Assembly: GCA_963781895.1 (NCBI GenBank)
Contig: CAWAIM010000031.1
Coordinates: 62,001-126,000 of the forward strand
DNA length: 64,000 nt
Origin: Roseiarcus sp963781895
GTDB lineage: Bacteria; Pseudomonadota; Alphaproteobacteria; Rhizobiales; Beijerinckiaceae
Direction: 5' to 3'
In this document: piece by piece, positions 55,137 to 63,798 of the stretch
Layout of the letters: every line of letters begins with the position of its first letter
Numbering within the stretch: the stretch's first letter is position 1
Notes under the pieces: generated by a model
What the model was told of the DNA's origin: nothing
The model's database searches: none
What the model saw: only the letters and a program-made list of their open reading frames with translations
Program-made: the position numbers and the translations under genes

Positions 55137-57095
55137 CTATCGTCCGAGGACGTAAGAACCCGGCGCGTCATCCAATGCGGGGAAGCCTTCATCGTAGGCT
55201 CCAACATCCGGCGGAGCGACCTGCTTGCTCGAGCCGGCCGATCTGAGCCATGCCTCCCATGCCGGCCACCAGGACCCCTCGTGACGCGGCGCGACGGCGG
55301 ACCAGGTCGGCGGAGCGACCTGCTTGCTCGAGCCGGCCGACCTGAGCCATGCCTCCCATGCCGGCCACCAGGACCCCTCGTGACGCGGCGCGACGGCGGA
55401 CCAGGTCACCGGATCCATGTAGCGCTCGCCGTGTCGGCGGGTCATCAACTGGAAGCCGCCTTTCGCCTGCGACGGAGGATTGACGATGCCGACATTGTGG
55501 CCTCCGGACGCCAAAGCGAATGTCACGTCGGTATCCGAGAACAAGCTGACCTTGTAGACCGAGCGCCAGGGAGCGATGTGGTCGCGGGTCGTCCCGACGG
55601 CGAAGATCGGCGCGCGGATATCGCGCATCGCGATCACCCTGCCGTCCACGGCGTAGCGTCCGGCGGAGAGCCGGTTCTCGAGATAGAGGCCGTGCAGATA
55701 CTGGCTGTGCATGCGGGCCGGCATGCGGGTCTGATCGGCGTTCCAGGCCATCAGCGCCGTCAGTTCGTCGCGTTCGCCCAGAACATATTGGCGGATCAAC
55801 CGCGACCAGACGAGTTCGTCGGACCGCAGCGCCTGGAAGGCCCCCGCCATCTGCCGGCTGTCCAGATACCCCTGATCCCACATGAGGTCGTCGAGCAACA
55901 TCACCTCGTGCTCGTCGAGGAACAGCATGAGTTCGCCCGCCTCCGCGAAGTCGGTTTGAGACGCGAGCAACGTGAGGCTGGCGATGCGATCGTCGTTGTC
56001 CCTCGCCATCGTCGCCGCGGCGATCGTCAGGATCGTGCCGCCGAGGCAATAGCCGCAGACATGCACCTTGCGCTTGGGCATGATCGCCGAGACCGCGTTC
56101 ATCGCGTCCATCACGCCCTGTCGGCGATAGTCGTCGAGACCCAAATCGCGATCGCGCGCATCGGGATTCTTCCATGACGCCATGAACACGGTATGGCCGC
56201 GTTCGACGAGCCAGCGCACCAACGAACTCTCCGGCTCGAGATCGAGAATGTAATATTTCATGATCCAGGCGGGAATGATGAGGATGGGTTCGGGGAACAC
56301 CTCGTCGGTCGTCGGCGCGTACTGGATCAACTCCATCAGATCGTTGCGGTAAACGACTTTTCCCGGCGTGATCGCGACGTTTCGGCCGACCTGGAACGCC
56401 TCCGCGCCGGCCGGGGGCTTGTGGGACAGCATGCGATCGAGATCGTCCAGCAGGTTGGTTGCGCCGCGGATCAAGTTATAGCCGCCCTCCTTCGCCGTTC
56501 TGCTGAGAACGACGGGGTTCAGCCACGGAATGTTGCTTGGCGCGAACACGTCGATGAGCGCCCGCATCATGAAGCCGACTTCGGCCTCGTGATCGCGCTC
56601 GAGGCCAGGCACTTGTCTTGTCGCCTCCAGCCACCAGTTCTCGGTCGCCAGATGGCTCTGGGCGATGACGTTGAAGGGCCACTGCGACCACGCTGGATCG
56701 GAGAATGTCTTGTCTCCGGCAGGAAGTTCAGCCGGGCCGACGTGCGTTGCGCCCGCGGCCGCATACGGCGCCCATAGCCCGAATCGCGTCATTGCCATGG
56801 CGGCGTTCTGAAAGAGTTCGAGCTGCTTGCCAGGCGCGGCCGCGAGATGGAGCGCCCAATCGGCCCATGCGTCGGCAACCGCTACAGGGGAGATCCCCTG
56901 GGTCGTCCGAGCGAGCAGGGCGCGGACCATGCGGTCCAGAGTTCGATAGGTCGGCGGCCCCGACACGCCCACCGCCTCGCCTACTGGCCTCGGAGCAACC
57001 GGGCGAGGCGGCGCCCGCCCCGCGCGCTGCGGCGTGCGCGCCGCCTCGATTGCGAGGGCGGTATGCGGACCTGGGTCATTGGTTATTCGGCTCAT
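55137..57095 (-). CDS. phaC: Poly(3-hydroxyalkanoate) synthase with duplicated C-terminus
   Basis: Polymerises 3-hydroxyacyl-CoA into PHA granules; 652 residues. The lipase-like box VCGYCLGG has the nucleophile Cys350, with Asp505 (GTTRDHIAPW) and His533 (ASGGHNVGIVNP) completing the triad. Further conserved blocks are PAWIMKYYILDLEPESSLVR and ENWWLEATRQVPGL. Near the C-terminus a 33-residue unit (TWSAVAPRHEGSWWPAWEAW onward) occurs twice in tandem, the result of a 99-bp duplication. The N-terminus is Pro/Arg-rich and longer than usual. An IS3-family remnant ends 35 bases upstream, and a phasin gene lies about 600 bases upstream on the same strand. Confidence 0.95.
   Translation of the reverse strand: MSRITNDPGPHTALAIEAARTPQRAGRAPPRPVAPRPVGEAVGVSGPPTYRTLDRMVRALLARTTQGISPVAVADAWADWALHLAAAPGKQLELFQNAAMAMTRFGLWAPYAAAGATHVGPAELPAGDKTFSDPAWSQWPFNVIAQSHLATENWWLEATRQVPGLERDHEAEVGFMMRALIDVFAPSNIPWLNPVVLSRTAKEGGYNLIRGATNLLDDLDRMLSHKPPAGAEAFQVGRNVAITPGKVVYRNDLMELIQYAPTTDEVFPEPILIIPAWIMKYYILDLEPESSLVRWLVERGHTVFMASWKNPDARDRDLGLDDYRRQGVMDAMNAVSAIMPKRKVHVCGYCLGGTILTIAAATMARDNDDRIASLTLLASQTDFAEAGELMLFLDEHEVMLLDDLMWDQGYLDSRQMAGAFQALRSDELVWSRLIRQYVLGERDELTALMAWNADQTRMPARMHSQYLHGLYLENRLSAGRYAVDGRVIAMRDIRAPIFAVGTTRDHIAPWRSVYKVSLFSDTDVTFALASGGHNVGIVNPPSQAKGGFQLMTRRHGERYMDPVTWSAVAPRHEGSWWPAWEAWLRSAGSSKQVAPPTWSAVAPRHEGSWWPAWEAWLRSAGSSKQVAPPDVGAYDEGFPALDDAPGSYVLGR
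55209..55406. repeat. 99-bp tandem duplication inside phaC
   Basis: Positions 55209-55307 and 55308-55406 are the same 99-base unit, differing at one visible base (GATCTG versus GACCTG). Being a multiple of three, it keeps the reading frame and repeats 33 residues. Confidence 0.9.
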
Positions 57096-57130
57096 AGACG
57101 CTTCCCGATCTCGAATTTAGTCAGGCCTGA

Positions 57131-57270
57131 GTGAACCGCCCCGGGTTTGCCGGAGGCTGTTTCGTTTGAGTCACGCCGCCATGGCGGGTTGCTCCATCAT
57201 GGCATGGTAGCGTTCCTCGGCTTCGGCCGGCGGGATATCGCCGATGGGCGCGGCGACGGCCTGACTCAGA
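57131..57270 (-). mobile_element. Remnant of an IS3-family insertion sequence (transposase C-terminus and terminal repeat)
   Basis: On the minus strand a frame ends IGDIPPAEAEERYHAMMEQP then AMAA and a stop at 57171, which matches the common C-terminus of IS3-family OrfB transposases (IPPAEAExxYY...EPA.AA). Just beyond the stop lies TGAACCGCCCCGGGTTTGCC at 57131-57150, resembling the terminal inverted repeat of such elements. No integrase-core DDE region remains. The end of the remnant is 35 bases from the phaC start. Confidence 0.55.
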
Positions 57271-57715
57271 TGAACGTCGACAGCTAGGTGCGCGAAATGA
57301 TCACCGGCTCTATCATCATTATCGCCGCGGCCGCGAGCAGCCTGGGGCGCGCGCGCGAAGGATAGGGAAATTACACATCTGGATTTCATGCCGATAGACG
57401 CTCTGGGCGTTGGTCTGTGTTTCATCGTCGAAGCGTGACCGCTCCCCGAATAGAGCGCGGGGCTGATGGACTGGAGGCCCTTTGACGCAGCCTTCGGCAG
57501 TCTTTACGCGAAGGCACGCTCTGTTCGCGACGAAGGGCGCAGCCGATGAGATCACGCCCCAGGCGACGGCGCGCCGCGGTGGGCGCCAACAGAAAATTGC
57601 CCCGGGCTTAGGCTAGGCCGTAGCTCGGCCGCGAGGCGTTCACGAGAAAAAGCCGCGCCTCGGCGACAAAGCGCGGAGCCACAGAAACAGCAGAGGGCCG
57701 GATAGACATACTCTC
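57271..57715. other. Intergenic region between IS remnant and phasin
   Basis: About 445 bases downstream of the phasin gene. Frames on the minus strand here (for example 57319-57555) have no family likeness and may be decayed insertion-sequence or phasin-downstream DNA. Confidence 0.4.
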
Positions 57716-58108
57716 TCAGGTCTGCGCGGTCTTCTGCGCCGCCTCGATCTGCTTTTTCACTGGCTCGAAAGCGGCAGTGAACACGGCAGTGGTCAATTGA
57801 GCTATGTGACGGCTATCGGTGACAGCCAATTCAACGCCGTCCTTTATCAGCCTCTGTTGCAATTCTAAGAACTCTGCCGGGCTTTTCACGCCGGAAAGCG
57901 CCTGGATCGCAGCGGTCAGATTCTTGGCATTTTTTGTCGCCAATTCCTGATACGCCTTAGTCAGCTCTTCAACAGCGGCTCTCGAGGCGTTGCGGCTTTC
58001 GGTCAGAGCTTCGGCGCCGCCTTTGATGATCTTCTCTGCGGCTTGGCCGCTCTTGGTCAGTGCTTCGGCGGCGGCTTTAGGGATCTGCTCAACGATCGGC
58101 TTGGGCAT
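57716..58108 (-). CDS. Phasin family protein
   Basis: PHA granule-associated protein of 130 residues. It is entirely helical and amphipathic with Ala/Lys/Glu-rich repeats (EALTKSGQAAEKIIKGGAEA), and the phasin block ELATKNAKNLTAAIQALSGV followed by KSPAEFLELQQRLIKDGVEL is recognisable. ATG 58108 follows GGAGGA. It lies on the same strand as phaC, about 600 bases upstream with an IS remnant between, which supports a role on PHA granules. Confidence 0.92.
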   Translation of the reverse strand: MPKPIVEQIPKAAAEALTKSGQAAEKIIKGGAEALTESRNASRAAVEELTKAYQELATKNAKNLTAAIQALSGVKSPAEFLELQQRLIKDGVELAVTDSRHIAQLTTAVFTAAFEPVKKQIEAAQKTAQT

Positions 58109-58479
58109 GGCTGGAAATCCTCCGGAAATGAGCTCCGATTGTGACCTTACGCCGTAACCGGCGGCGAAATGGTGGCAACAGTCGGAAAATTTTTAAATCC
58201 AACTCGGGCTTTGGATGAGTAGAGGCGTCGCTGCAGCCATTTCAATGGTGACACAGCCGAATTTCGCCGACAGTTTCGTGTCGTCCATATCTGGCGTCGC
58301 CGCGAGCGGCAAGATGCAAGTCGACGCGGCCCACACCCCCAAGGGGAGACGACTGCGTCGAGCCACCCCGACCCAGCGCGATGCCCTGGATCGCAAACGC
58401 GCGAGCGTCCCCTTGAGAGGCGGCTGCGCTCGTCTAGGCTTTCGCCTTCGGAAGTCTTTCAGGGGCGCGCGGACGCCCG
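58109..58479. other. Intergenic region upstream of the phasin gene
   Basis: About 370 bases between the phasin gene (minus) and the SDR remnant (plus). It should contain the phasin promoter. No gene or clear palindrome is seen. Confidence 0.4.
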
Positions 58480-58966
58480 AGCACGGCTTGGCCGAATCGA
58501 CGGCCTCGTCAATTGTGTGGCGATCGTCGTCCGCGCCGATCCACTCGAATTGTCCGAGGCGGTTTGGGAGAAGATTTTTCGCGTCAACCTCTTCTCCGCC
58601 TACGATGCCTCCCGCAGGTCCCCAAGTCGATGACCGACCTGGGCGCGCGACGCGCGATCGTCAGCGTCGCGCCGGACGCGGGCAAGAAGGGGCGCATGGA
58701 GTCGCTCGCCTACGGCGCGAGCGAGGCGGCCTTGAACCGCATGACCCGGGTGCTGTCCACCGTGCTTGCACAGCACGGCACAAACGACAATTGCGTCTGC
58801 CGGCGGCGCGACCGACATGGCCTTCCCTCAACCCATCAGTTCGCGGTTGCAGAGGCGCATCAAACCCATCGAGGTTGCGCGCACGTTCTCCTTCCCTTTG
58901 AGCGACGAGACAATTATCATCCGCGGCCAAGCAGTCAGTGCGGACGGCGGCGACACGTCATACTAG
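58480..58966 (+). pseudogene. Decayed short-chain dehydrogenase/reductase (SDR)
   Basis: Fragments of one SDR lie in several frames. One frame reads LGRIDGLVNCVAIVVRADPL then ELSEAVWEKIFRVNLFSAYD, where the usual NNAG-type motif is altered. The next gives AIVSVAPDAGKKGRMESLAY and GASEAALNRMTRVL, where the catalytic YxxxK has become YGASE (Lys lost). The last reads FSFPLSDETIIIRGQAVSAD and GGDTSY, the normal SDR C-terminus. The N-terminal Rossmann TGxxxGxG region is missing. Unlike the single-base shifts elsewhere, the catalytic lysine is mutated, so this is a true pseudogene. Confidence 0.7.
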
Positions 58967-59071
58967 CGTAGGGGAGCCCATGGGCCGTCGCCGAGATCAA
59001 GCTCAGCCGACAGCGCCCAGCCATGGAGATTGGGCAGCTCCTCCGAAATTCAGCCCAGAGGACGACCAGCC

Positions 59072-60085
59072 ATGAAACGCGTCGCAGCGGTTACCTGCCT
59101 TCCCTTTGTGGCGTTCATCGCGACCGCGAGCTTCGCCGAAGATAAGCCGCTTTTCATCTACGTCTCGCCCAACCCGATCGGCGTCAACGACTTCCTCAAG
59201 CTCGGCAAGATCGGCACTGAGCGGGTCGCGCAGGAACTCGGCGGGCAGGCCAAGACCTACGAGAGCTCCGATCCTACGACGCAGCGCCAAAATCTCGAGG
59301 CGGCCGCCAAGGCGGGCGCCAAGGTCGTGATCGCGATTGGCTTTGAGTTCAACGACATGCTGCCGGCGGTGGCGACCTCTTATCCGAACGTCAAGTTCCT
59401 GCAGGTCGACAGCTGCCCGTTCGACAAGATGAAGCCGAACATCTACTGCTCGGTGTTCCGCGAATACGAGGCGAGCTTTCTCACTGGCGCTGAGGCGGCG
59501 CTGACCACCAAGACGGGCAAGGTCGGGGCGATCAGTGCGGTCGATATTCCTTTCCTGCATCGTTATACGGACGGCTTCATCGAAGGCGCCAAGCACGTCA
59601 AGGCGGACGTGCAGATTTCTCCGACGCTTTGGGTTGGCGGGAATAATCCATTCTCCGATCCGGCCCGCGGCCAGGAGCGCGGCGCGGCAATGATCGCGGA
59701 CGGCGCGGATCGAATCCTCGCTGCCGGCGCCGGATCGAATGGTGGCATCTTCAAGGCCGTGCAGGACGGCTCCGGGGTCAATGCCTTCGGCGTGGACGTC
59801 AATCAGTGCCCGCAGGCGCCAGGGGCCGTCATGGACAACGTCGAGAAGAAGACGGACGTCGCGGTCGAACTCGCGGTCAGGGGCATCATGGCGGGTTCCC
59901 AGCCGCCGATCGCCGCGCTCGGCCTGAAAGAAGGCGGTATGTCGCTGACCGCGCTCGATCCCGAGCTCAAGGCCTCGAAGTGCACTATAGCCGATTACCC
60001 GGACGTCATTACCAAGATGAAGGCGCTGCGCGATGAGATCGTGAACGGTTCGATCAAGATCGCCGACCCAATGATGGCGAAGTAG
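59072..60085 (+). CDS. BMP-family ABC transporter substrate-binding protein
   Basis: Periplasmic (or lipid-free exported) binding protein of 337 residues, of the BmpA/Med family that binds nucleosides or purines. The signal peptide is VAAVTCLPFVAFIATASFA. Then FIYVSPNPIGVNDFLKLGKI, EAAAKAGAKVVIAIGFEFND and GVDVNQCPQAPGAVMDNVEK are typical. ATG 59072 follows AGAGGACGACC. It leads the operon with a double-domain ATPase and two permeases. The alternative is a sugar specificity, since the family overlaps with simple-sugar systems. Confidence 0.9.
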   Translation: MKRVAAVTCLPFVAFIATASFAEDKPLFIYVSPNPIGVNDFLKLGKIGTERVAQELGGQAKTYESSDPTTQRQNLEAAAKAGAKVVIAIGFEFNDMLPAVATSYPNVKFLQVDSCPFDKMKPNIYCSVFREYEASFLTGAEAALTTKTGKVGAISAVDIPFLHRYTDGFIEGAKHVKADVQISPTLWVGGNNPFSDPARGQERGAAMIADGADRILAAGAGSNGGIFKAVQDGSGVNAFGVDVNQCPQAPGAVMDNVEKKTDVAVELAVRGIMAGSQPPIAALGLKEGGMSLTALDPELKASKCTIADYPDVITKMKALRDEIVNGSIKIADPMMAK

Positions 60086-60103
60086 AAGCCAGCGTCCCGT
60101 CTC

Positions 60104-61615
60104 GTGCCTGAGATCGAAGCGGTCGGCATCGTCAAGCGCTATGGCGGCCTTGTCGCGAACGACGGCGTCGACCTTTCGGTGGATCGTGGCGAGATTCATG
60201 GGGTGATGGGCGAAAACGGGGCCGGCAAGACAACCCTGATGAGCATCTTGTTCGGCCTGCAGACGCCGGACGCGGGCGAGATTCGCGTCCGCGGCGCGGC
60301 CGTCCGCTTGCGTTCACCGCTCGACGCTATGGCCGCCGGCATGGGTATGGTGCATCAGTCCTTCAAGCTCTTCGCCTCTCTGAACGTGTGGGAAAACATA
60401 GTCTACGGCGCAGAGCCCACGCGCGGGCTCTTCATCGATCGCCGCGCCGCGCGGGAGCGGGTCGCAGAGCTGGCCGAGCGCCATCGCCTCGCCGTCGACC
60501 CCGACGCCGCAGTCGGCGAATTGTCCGTGGGCGTGCGACAGCGCGTCGAGATTCTGAAGGCGCTCTATCGCGACGCGCGCGTCCTCATCCTCGACGAGCC
60601 GACTGCGGTGCTGACGCCCCCGGAGCGGGACGCCTTGTTCGGCGTGCTGCGGCGCCTCTCCGCCGAGGGCCGCACGGTACTGCTCGTCACCCACAAGCTG
60701 CACGAGGCGACTGCGATCACCGATCGGGTGACGATCCTACGCGACGGCCGCACGGTCGCGAACCTGCGAACGGCCGAAACCAGTCCGCGTGAAATCATCC
60801 GCGCAATGACTGGGCGCAACGTCAATCTGAGCGTCGAGAGGAGGCCGACGCACGTCGGCGCGCCGCGCCTGGCCGCCGTCGACCTGAGCGTCGCAGGCGT
60901 CGTGGGCAGACCGGCGGTCGACCGCGTCAGCTTGTCCGTTCGCGCTGGTGAAATCGTCGGGATCGCCGGCGTTGCGGGCAACGGCCAGAATGAACTTGCC
61001 GAGTCGTTGGTGGGCTTAAGGCGTCCGGACGGCGGCCGGGTCGAGATCTGCGGCGTCGATGTGAGCACGGCCGCTGTCGAGGCGCATCGCGCCGCCGGCC
61101 TCGCGTATATTCCGGAGGACCGCGCTGACGTCGGCTCAGCGCTCCCAGCCAGCGCCGTCGACAATCTTGCGATGGGCTTCCAGCGCGCCGCCCCCCTCTC
61201 GCTGGGAGGCCTCATAAATCCGTGGGCGATGGCCGAGCGGGCGCGTGCGCTCATTCGACGCTATGCAATCCGCATCCCTAGCGAACGCGTGGCCGTCGGA
61301 ACCCTTTCGGGGGGCAACCTGCAGAAGGTCGTCGTTGCGCGCGAGCTATCGCACGAGGCGCCGGTGCTGATCGCCGAACAGCCGACTCGCGGCCTCGACG
61401 TCGGCGCAACGGAATACATCCATGAGCGGCTCATCGCCGAGCGCGACAACGGCCGCGCGGTGCTCCTCGTCTCGGCTGAGCTCGGCGAGATTCTCGCCCT
61501 CTCCGATCGGGTGCTTGTCATGTTCGAGGGACACATTCTCGCCGAGCTCAGCGCAGAGGAGGCCGACGAAGAGAGCGTGGGTCTCCTTATGGCGGGGCGG
61601 ACGCCCGAGGCATGA
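60104..61615 (+). CDS. Nucleoside/simple-sugar ABC transporter ATP-binding protein (two ATPase domains)
   Basis: 503-residue fused ATPase. The first domain has GENGAGKTTLMS (near residue 40), VHQSFKLFASLNVWENIVYG, LSVGVRQRVEILKALYRDAR with signature LSVGVRQ, and ILDEPTAVLTP. The second has VGIAGVAGNGQNELAESLVG, a degenerate Walker A, then GTLSGGNLQKVVVARELSHE with LSGGN. It starts with GTG 60104, 18 bases after the binding-protein stop. Its stop overlaps the ATG of the first permease (ATGA). Such double ATPases with BMP binding proteins import nucleosides in several bacteria. Confidence 0.92.
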   Translation: MPEIEAVGIVKRYGGLVANDGVDLSVDRGEIHGVMGENGAGKTTLMSILFGLQTPDAGEIRVRGAAVRLRSPLDAMAAGMGMVHQSFKLFASLNVWENIVYGAEPTRGLFIDRRAARERVAELAERHRLAVDPDAAVGELSVGVRQRVEILKALYRDARVLILDEPTAVLTPPERDALFGVLRRLSAEGRTVLLVTHKLHEATAITDRVTILRDGRTVANLRTAETSPREIIRAMTGRNVNLSVERRPTHVGAPRLAAVDLSVAGVVGRPAVDRVSLSVRAGEIVGIAGVAGNGQNELAESLVGLRRPDGGRVEICGVDVSTAAVEAHRAAGLAYIPEDRADVGSALPASAVDNLAMGFQRAAPLSLGGLINPWAMAERARALIRRYAIRIPSERVAVGTLSGGNLQKVVVARELSHEAPVLIAEQPTRGLDVGATEYIHERLIAERDNGRAVLLVSAELGEILALSDRVLVMFEGHILAELSAEEADEESVGLLMAGRTPEA

Positions 61616-62646
61616 GCGGCCGCCCGCGGTGGACGGCGATTGCGCTGCGCCTGCGGCCGCCCCCCGTCGCGCTCGCCGTCCTGTTCTCGGCGCTGGCTGG
61701 CGGGGCGCTCGTCCTCGTCTCCGGCCACGACCCGCTCCGCGCCTACGCCGAGATTCTCGAGGGCTCGCTGTCGCTCGACAGCCTGCCCGACACCCTTAAC
61801 TGGGCGACGCCGCTGGTCGGGATGACGCTCGTCGCCGCGATTCCGCTGCGCGGCGGCATGGTCAACCTCGGCGGCGACGGGCAGCTCGTCATCGGTGGCC
61901 TCATCGGCGCGCTCGTGCCGCTCGTTCTGCCGGGTCCGGGCGCGCTCGTCTCCGCCGCGGCGCTTGTGGCAGCCGCCCTCGGCGCGGGCCTCTACGCCTC
62001 GCTCGCCGCTTGGGGCGAAACGCAGCACGGCATCCCGATGCTGATTTCGAGCCTACTGCTGAGCTATCCGGCGGTCGGCGTGACGTCCTATCTCGCGCGC
62101 TTTCCCTTTCGCGACGTGGCGACGGGGCTGCCGCAGACCGCGATGGTGCCCGCGGCGGCGCGGCTCTATACGCTGAGTGGGGCGCTCAACGCCGGAAGCC
62201 TTCTCATAGCGGCGATCGCGGTCGCCGTCGTCTTCGTCGATCGACGCACTGTTGAAGGCTACGAACTCCGCATGCGGGGGAACAACCTGCGCTTCGCTGG
62301 CTACGGCGGCGTCCGCCTCGAGCGGCAGGCGATACGGACGATGTTCGCCAGCGGCGCGATTGCGGGCCTCGTCGGCGCGATTGTCGTGCTCGGCTCGCAG
62401 TTTCGCTTCATCGACGGCGCGCTGCTGACGCCGGCCTACACTTGGTCGGGTCTGATGGCGGCGCTGCTCGTCAGTGGCGAGCCTGCAGGCGCGATCCTCG
62501 CCGGCCTCTTTTTCGCCGCGCTGCAGACCGGCGGCTTTGCAATGCAGCGCGAGACCTCGGTACCGCGCGTTTTGACCACTGTGTTGCAGGCGATCGTCAT
62601 CCTTTTTCTGGCGATGCGACGGGGCGTCGGGCGGCGCGCTCTATGA
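61612..62646 (+). CDS. ABC transporter permease, nucleoside-type (first)
   Basis: 344-residue inner-membrane subunit. Hydrophobic spans are seen from FSALAGGALVLVSGHDP on; the family blocks WATPLVGMTLVAAIPLRGGM then VNLGGDGQLVIGGLIGALVP and NLRFAGYGGVRLERQAIRTM are typical of YufP/BmpC-like permeases. Start and stop overlap neighbours (ATGA at 61612 and at 62643), giving a tight operon. It pairs with the next gene to form the membrane channel. Confidence 0.92.
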   Translation: MSGRPRWTAIALRLRPPPVALAVLFSALAGGALVLVSGHDPLRAYAEILEGSLSLDSLPDTLNWATPLVGMTLVAAIPLRGGMVNLGGDGQLVIGGLIGALVPLVLPGPGALVSAAALVAAALGAGLYASLAAWGETQHGIPMLISSLLLSYPAVGVTSYLARFPFRDVATGLPQTAMVPAAARLYTLSGALNAGSLLIAAIAVAVVFVDRRTVEGYELRMRGNNLRFAGYGGVRLERQAIRTMFASGAIAGLVGAIVVLGSQFRFIDGALLTPAYTWSGLMAALLVSGEPAGAILAGLFFAALQTGGFAMQRETSVPRVLTTVLQAIVILFLAMRRGVGRRAL

Positions 62647-63605
62647 GCGGCATTTTCACCCCGTTTCTGTTCCAGTCGGCGGTGCAGGCGATCACGCCGA
62701 TCCTGCTCGCGTCGCTCGCTGGGGTGCTGTGCGGCCGGGTCGGGGTCTTCAACCTCGCGCTCGAGGGCCAGATGCTGGTCGGCGCCTTCTCGGCGATCGT
62801 CGGCAGCTATTTTACGCATAGCGCGCTCGGAGGCGTCGCGGCGGCCATTGCTGGCGCGGTCGCCTTTTCGCTCGTACTCGCCTATGGCGCGACGGTCTTT
62901 CGCGGCGATCCGGTCGTCATCGGCATCGGGTTGAACCTACTCGCGTCCGGCCTGACGGCCTATCTGCTGCGGGCGATGTTCGGGGTGAGCGGCACCTTCA
63001 GCGATTCGGGCATCCTTGGTCTCGGGCGGATCGCGATCCCTCCTCTCATCGGCGTGCCCATTCTCGGCTGGGCCTTCGGCCGGCAGTCGGCGCTGACGTG
63101 GATCGCGTGGGCGCTGACGGCGCTGGTCAGCGTCATATTGTTCAGGACGTCCGTGGGCCTGAGGTTGCGTGGCGTTGGCGAGCAGCCCGACGCAGCTGAG
63201 ACGCTGGGCGTCGACGTCGCCCGCTATCGGGTCGTCACAGTACTCGTCGCGGGTGCGCTGACTGGGCTCGCGGGCGCACAGCTGTCGCTCGGCGCCGTCG
63301 CCGTCTTTGCCGAGGATATGAGCGCCGGTCGGGGGTGGATCGCGGTCGTCGCGGTGATGCTCGGGCGCAACAACCCCCTCTACGCCGCCGCAGCTTGCGT
63401 CCTTTTCGGCTTCGCCGACGCCATCAGCATCAATTTGCAGAGCCAGGGCCTGCCGAACCAGTTGACTGACATCTCGCCCTATCTCGCGACGCTCGCCGCA
63501 CTTGTCATCAGCCACCGCCGACGAACCCGCGCCCCGCGGCCTCCCGCGGACGTCGCCGCGACGACGCCCGGCGAGACCGCTATGACGCGGCCGCAGGCGC
63601 GTTGA
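62643..63605 (+). CDS. ABC transporter permease, nucleoside-type (second)
   Basis: 320-residue partner permease. It starts MSGIFTPFLFQSAVQAITPI and has the family blocks GVLCGRVGVFNLALEGQMLV, VVIGIGLNLLASGLTAYLLR and GVGEQPDAAETLGVDVARYR. These correspond to the YufQ/BmpD-type permease. The start overlaps the stop of the first permease. The Arg/Pro/Ala-rich tail (RRRTRAPRPPADVAATTPGE) is cytoplasmic. It is the last gene of the importer operon visible here. Confidence 0.92.
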   Translation: MSGIFTPFLFQSAVQAITPILLASLAGVLCGRVGVFNLALEGQMLVGAFSAIVGSYFTHSALGGVAAAIAGAVAFSLVLAYGATVFRGDPVVIGIGLNLLASGLTAYLLRAMFGVSGTFSDSGILGLGRIAIPPLIGVPILGWAFGRQSALTWIAWALTALVSVILFRTSVGLRLRGVGEQPDAAETLGVDVARYRVVTVLVAGALTGLAGAQLSLGAVAVFAEDMSAGRGWIAVVAVMLGRNNPLYAAAACVLFGFADAISINLQSQGLPNQLTDISPYLATLAALVISHRRRTRAPRPPADVAATTPGETAMTRPQAR

Positions 63606-63798
63606 CAGCCTCGATTGGCGGCCGGAGACTGCGGCTCCTTCAGCGCCGCAATCCAAAACGTTCAGCCTGCATAGGCCAGTCCAACATGACCGCCCATTGC
63701 AGAACTTGACGCACAGAACCATCGGCCTCGTTGAGGGCGACGGCCGGTTGGTGTCGATTCGTCAGAGACCAATCCGGGTTGGCGCGGGAGATTGGCGA

